A DNA stretch of 64,000 nucleotides. Origin: Undaria pinnatifida (lineage: Eukaryota; Sar; Phaeophyceae; Laminariales; Alariaceae). Location of the stretch: NCBI GenBank assembly GCA_012845835.1, contig JABAKD010000001.1, forward strand, positions 9,568,832 to 9,632,831, in the 5' to 3' direction. Of this stretch, positions 62,101 to 64,000 are shown in pieces. The position numbers and the translations under genes are program-made. Below the pieces are notes generated by a model, which saw only the letters and a list, made by a program, of their open reading frames with translations, searched no databases and was not told the origin of the DNA. The first letter of the stretch is position 1; each line of letters opens with the position of its first letter.

Positions 62101-63884
62101 GCGTTGCTGACACGCCCAACGCTGTTGCGAAACCCATGAAGGCACCCCAAGAGGTACCGACGGAGGAGGTGAGTCGGGCGCGTGCCAAACGTTTTGAATG
62201 TTGCTGTTCGACTGGGCCTCTCAACTGAGGGACAAGCCAACATCGTTGGAAACCCATTTACTTTTTACAATGTGATTCGTAGCACGCCTAGGTCATGGGA
62301 CTGTTCATGGGGTTAAGCGTACGATTATTCCCCAAGTCATTCTTGGGGCGAGGTATAGAACTTCTCGCATGAGGAGCGTCAGAAAACGTTGGCGCCACCC
62401 TTACGGTAACACATGTGGCGAGTCGTTGAAGGGGTGCACGGGAGCCACAGCAATGTACCGCAGTTTGGAAGGGGGTGGTATCGTCGCGCGATTCTCTCCC
62501 CCAGGCGTTCGGCCGTTTCACCCCTCTTGGCCGAGTTCTCTAGTTCATGTTTAGTTTTGTGGCAAGCAATTTAGGGCAATTTTTTTTTCAAGGGCTTCTC
62601 TGATATATGTGTACCTGGAATATGATCGTTATAATTCCGCCTGCACAGGCTGCTGTCAGGAATGCGATTGTTCCCACCAACCAATAGAAAACGCAATGTA
62701 GAGCTGTCGTTAGAACTCGCGCATCAGGACTTTTGTAACTATCTTCAACTTGTGGGCGCTGGTTGATGCTTTGCATAATCGTACGTACAACACTATATCC
62801 GTAAAATAAAAGCGACAATTGATTTCAATAATAAATTCCAAAAGTTAGCTACATTTCTGGACACATTGGTACGCTGTGGGTGCATCGTGGTCCGCGGACC
62901 AAGCAACAGGCTCCGGCCACCTCGAAAGGGGCGATGTTTTCGGTGCCGTCAAATCAGAAACTTGCCTTCGCTCGTATTAAATGGTTTGCTATCATCGTCT
63001 TCCTGGTTGTCCTCGAGCGGCATTCTGGCACCCCATTCAATCTCTCAGATCCCTCCCCCCACCCGTTTATTGCTCTCCTAGGAGGTAGATGGTGGCCGAA
63101 AACGGTGGAACCCAAAGGGCACAAAACATGCCATGCAAAAAAAAAAATGTGTAATATACGGGAAAAAAGGCAACGAGCGTCCGAATATTGGAGGTGTATT
63201 TAATATGAGCATGGACGGTGTTCCGTCTCCAAATGGATGCGTGGTCAATGTCAAACGACTAACGCCAGAAATAATTGCTACCCCCCCCCCCCCCCCCCAC
63301 CCCCCCCCCCCCCCCCCGCCCCCCCCCGCCCCCCCCCCCCCCCTCCCCCCCCCTCCCCCCTTCCCCGTTGTTGTGGGTTAACTCAGACTAAGACCGGAGC
63401 ATTGTCAGCACAAGGAGACCACAAAATAAAGCACGTCCCGTCCGATACGCCCAGATATCTTCCACCAATAGCCAGTGCCCACGGCACCCTCTGCCGGCAT
63501 AAAGTAGCGCCCGACAAGCTTAGTGACGACCGCGGGGTAGAGCAGTCAATCAAGCCCAAGGTGGGGATGGGGTGGGTGGCCCCCTTTTGTGCAGGGGATA
63601 AGGTTAGTGGCCTCTTCCCAGTGAAGAGTGGACGGCCGAGATGGTTTGCGGGGCACGTGAAGCGGGTCAACGAGGACGGCACCCTGCATGTTTGCTATGA
63701 CGATGGGGACGAGGAAACGAACAAGAGCTGCGCCGAGGTGCGCCCGAACCGGAGAACTGCTGGTAGGGTGACGAGGCCGGCTTCTGCTGCTCGGCCTGTG
63801 ACAGAGAATCGGGCATCTGAAGCGGCGACCCTTGTTTCTGCTTTGTCCGCAGACGGCGGCTCAGAAGGTGCGAAGGAACAATAA
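47185..63884 (+). CDS. Very large protein of unknown family with C-terminal Tudor-like domain (5' end missing)
   Basis: Six exons: 47185-47524, 50409-50845, 52929-53424, 54753-56347, 58410-62168 and 63387-63884 (TAA). All joins are GT-AG and phase-compatible, totalling 2374 codons. Acceptors at 47184 (TTTTTTTACGG...CAG) and 63386 (long C tract) and donors at 47525, 56348 and 62169 are strong. The acceptor of exon 4 is uncertain (54753 or 54768). A start at the ATG 54857, with the first three exons belonging elsewhere, cannot be excluded. The protein has Leu/Ala-rich probably helical segments (residues about 500-700 and 1400-1760), acidic repeats of about 20 residues (about 1067-1123), a Gly/Glu/Arg tract (about 873-912) and a C-terminal Tudor-like barrel (about 2279-2330: [37 protein letters not shown]). 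Tudor-like domains bind methylated Lys/Arg or nucleic acid. The rest I do not recognise. The 3.76-kb exon is exceptionally long for this gene style. Confidence 0.62.
47525..48403 (+). other. Intron sequence, left part
   Basis: AGTAGC(A/G)ATA(G)TGGC(C/T)GAT recurs near 48118, 48243 and 48316 together with GGACCAC and AGCAACGTTTTGCAT. These are about three diverged copies of a 60-125-bp unit. No coding frame. Confidence 0.4.
48404..48773 (+). mobile_element. Miniature LTR element (TRIM-like), copy B
   Basis: LTR1 48404-48486 and LTR2 48691-48773 (83 bp each, TGTTATAAGG...CCTTAACA) are nearly identical. The primer-binding site TGGCGTCGTCG starts at 48489, two bases after LTR1. The purine tract GGGGGGAGAG directly precedes LTR2. 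The roughly 200-bp interior has a tRNA-arm-like GTGGGTTCGATCCCCAC at 48523-48539 and no coding capacity. It sits in an intron of the large gene. Confidence 0.88.
48776..48833 (-). pseudogene. 3' fragment of tRNA-Ser(GGA) with CCA, cDNA-derived
   Basis: Read on the minus strand, this is the last 58 nt of a serine tRNA: anticodon loop TTGGAAA, variable arm, T arm GCAGGTTCGAGTCCTGC, acceptor CGACGACG and CCA. The 5' half (D arm, 5' acceptor strand) is missing, so it is not a functional tRNA gene. CCA is not encoded in eukaryotic nuclear tRNA genes, so this came from RNA. It directly follows LTR2 of copy B with a 2-nt spacer and begins with the same TGGCGTCGTCG as the element's primer-binding site. 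Confidence 0.72.
48840..50408 (+). other. Intron sequence
   Basis: 50135-50215 is homologous to 43725-43792, so a dispersed repeat is present. 50262-50275 is an A-rich run. Nothing else is recognisable. Confidence 0.35.
50846..52928 (+). other. Intron of 2.1 kb around the tel-like array
   Basis: Apart from the TTAGGG array, 52585-52720 holds hairpin-bearing fragments (TCTCAAAGGAGGAGC, AGCTCCTCAGCCCAAGAGCT), and 52826-52850 holds CTCCTCAAGCGAGGATTCCT. The rest shows nothing I can name. Confidence 0.4.
51627..51892. repeat. Interstitial telomeric repeat (TTAGGG)n
   Basis: About 44 hexamers of TTAGGG, with variants GTGAGGG, GTTGGGG and GTGAAGG, run in one orientation for about 265 bp. They lie inside the intron between 50845 and 52929. 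Coding exons continue on both sides, so this is not a chromosome end. Confidence 0.97.
53567..53967 (+). mobile_element. Miniature LTR element (TRIM-like), copy C, diverged
   Basis: LTR1 (53567 to about 53657, TGTTGTAAGGCTTAGTTTGG) and LTR2 (53880 to about 53967, TGTTTTGTAAGGATTAG) flank an interior with the primer-binding site TGGCGTCGTCGG (from 53660) and a G run ending GAGAGAGAG before LTR2. The two LTRs differ from each other far more than in copies A and B, so this insertion is older. It lies in an intron. Confidence 0.78.
53968..54752 (+). other. Intron sequence with hairpin motifs
   Basis: GTTCCTCAGCCCAAGAGCCC (54041-54060) and GGAGCTCCTCACGTTAGGAG (54280-54300) are members of the window-wide hairpin family. 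Otherwise unrecognised. Confidence 0.4.
56583..56812. mobile_element. Palindrome-bounded miniature element, copy 3
   Basis: The left block CCACTCGCGCGTGTGAC and the right block CCCCTCGTGCGAGTGCG lie about 170 bp apart. The interior shares GGAATGGTAAGCT and TTTTTTGTCCGTG with the element at 24028-24240. It abuts the MITE that starts at 56813. Confidence 0.6.
56813..57096. mobile_element. MITE, GACGCGTGC family, copy 3
   Basis: It begins GACGCGTGCAGCGATAGAGG and ends CCGTAGCACGCGTC, 284 bp, non-coding, in the intron before the 3.76-kb exon. Confidence 0.65.
57712..58001. mobile_element. MITE, GACGCGTGC family, copy 4
   Basis: It begins GACGCGTGTTACGATAGAGG and ends GGTAGCACGTGTC, 290 bp. The interior carries GAGCTTCTCAGCACGTTAAG. 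A related but more decayed fragment follows at 58120-58290 (ACCGTAGAGGTCATGCG, GAGGTATAGAGCTACGC). Confidence 0.65.
62169..63386 (+). other. Last intron of the large gene, with MITE and poly-C tract
   Basis: 62273-62420 is a MITE fragment (GAGGTATAGAACTTCTCGCATG, split by position, and an end reading CCTTACGGTAACACATG). 63281-63366 is an almost pure C tract (about 80 nt) that precedes the acceptor at 63386 and probably serves as its pyrimidine tract. Confidence 0.5.
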
Positions 63885-64000
63885 ATGACGCCACGGTTGG
63901 GGTAGCACCTAGCTTTGACAAGACTCCTCGCTCACTTCAGGAGCTCTATAGGCTCTTTGCTCAAGGAGTTTTATTTAAACGCCACCTATAAATGCCACCC
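63885..64000. other. 3' flank of the large gene
   Basis: Short tail to the window edge with ACTCCTCGCTCACTTCAGGA and GCTCTTTGCTCAAGGAG, members of the hairpin family. No gene is seen. Confidence 0.3.

Overview
This is nuclear DNA of a multicellular or zoid-forming eukaryote, most likely an ochrophyte and probably a brown alga. The evidence is long GT-AG introns packed with simple repeats and miniature transposons, short exons coding for homopolymeric Gly/Ser/Asn/Pro/Glu stretches, a flagellar gene (enkurin), and TTAGGG-type telomeric repeats. The species assignment is inference. Nothing looks bacterial or plasmid-borne.

Left part (1-13.5 kb, minus strand). A pentatricopeptide-repeat (PPR) gene starts at 1201 and runs off the left edge. 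After about 4.5 kb of repeats comes a complete seven-exon enkurin gene (start 13466, stop 5686). I assembled it exon by exon; all splice phases agree and give 371 codons plus stop.

Middle part. 13.5-22.9 kb has no gene I can support and is made of tandem and dispersed repeats. From 23.67 to 40.13 kb the plus strand carries the 3' part of a large gene: twelve phase-compatible exons, 1362 codons. They encode an acidic/Gly-rich region with three Cys/His zinc-finger-like motifs, followed by three PDZ domains. Its first exons were not found. 40.1-47.2 kb is repeat-rich and holds a Ty1/copia RNase H relic and a miniature LTR element.

Right part (47.2-63.9 kb, plus strand). Six exons with compatible phases encode at least 2374 residues of a large protein of unknown family, ending in a Tudor-like domain. 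Its introns hold two more copies of the miniature LTR element, an interstitial telomeric array and several MITEs.

Two patterns stand out. First, nearly every exon of the enkurin and PDZ genes has one or more decayed partial copies of itself, usually with its splice-site flank, in the neighbouring intron ('ghost exons'). Second, the window holds a family of about 370-bp elements with 83-88-bp TG...CA terminal repeats, a TGGCGTCGTCG primer-binding site and a purine tract, in three copies. One copy is joined to a cDNA-like 3' fragment of tRNA-Ser that includes the CCA end.
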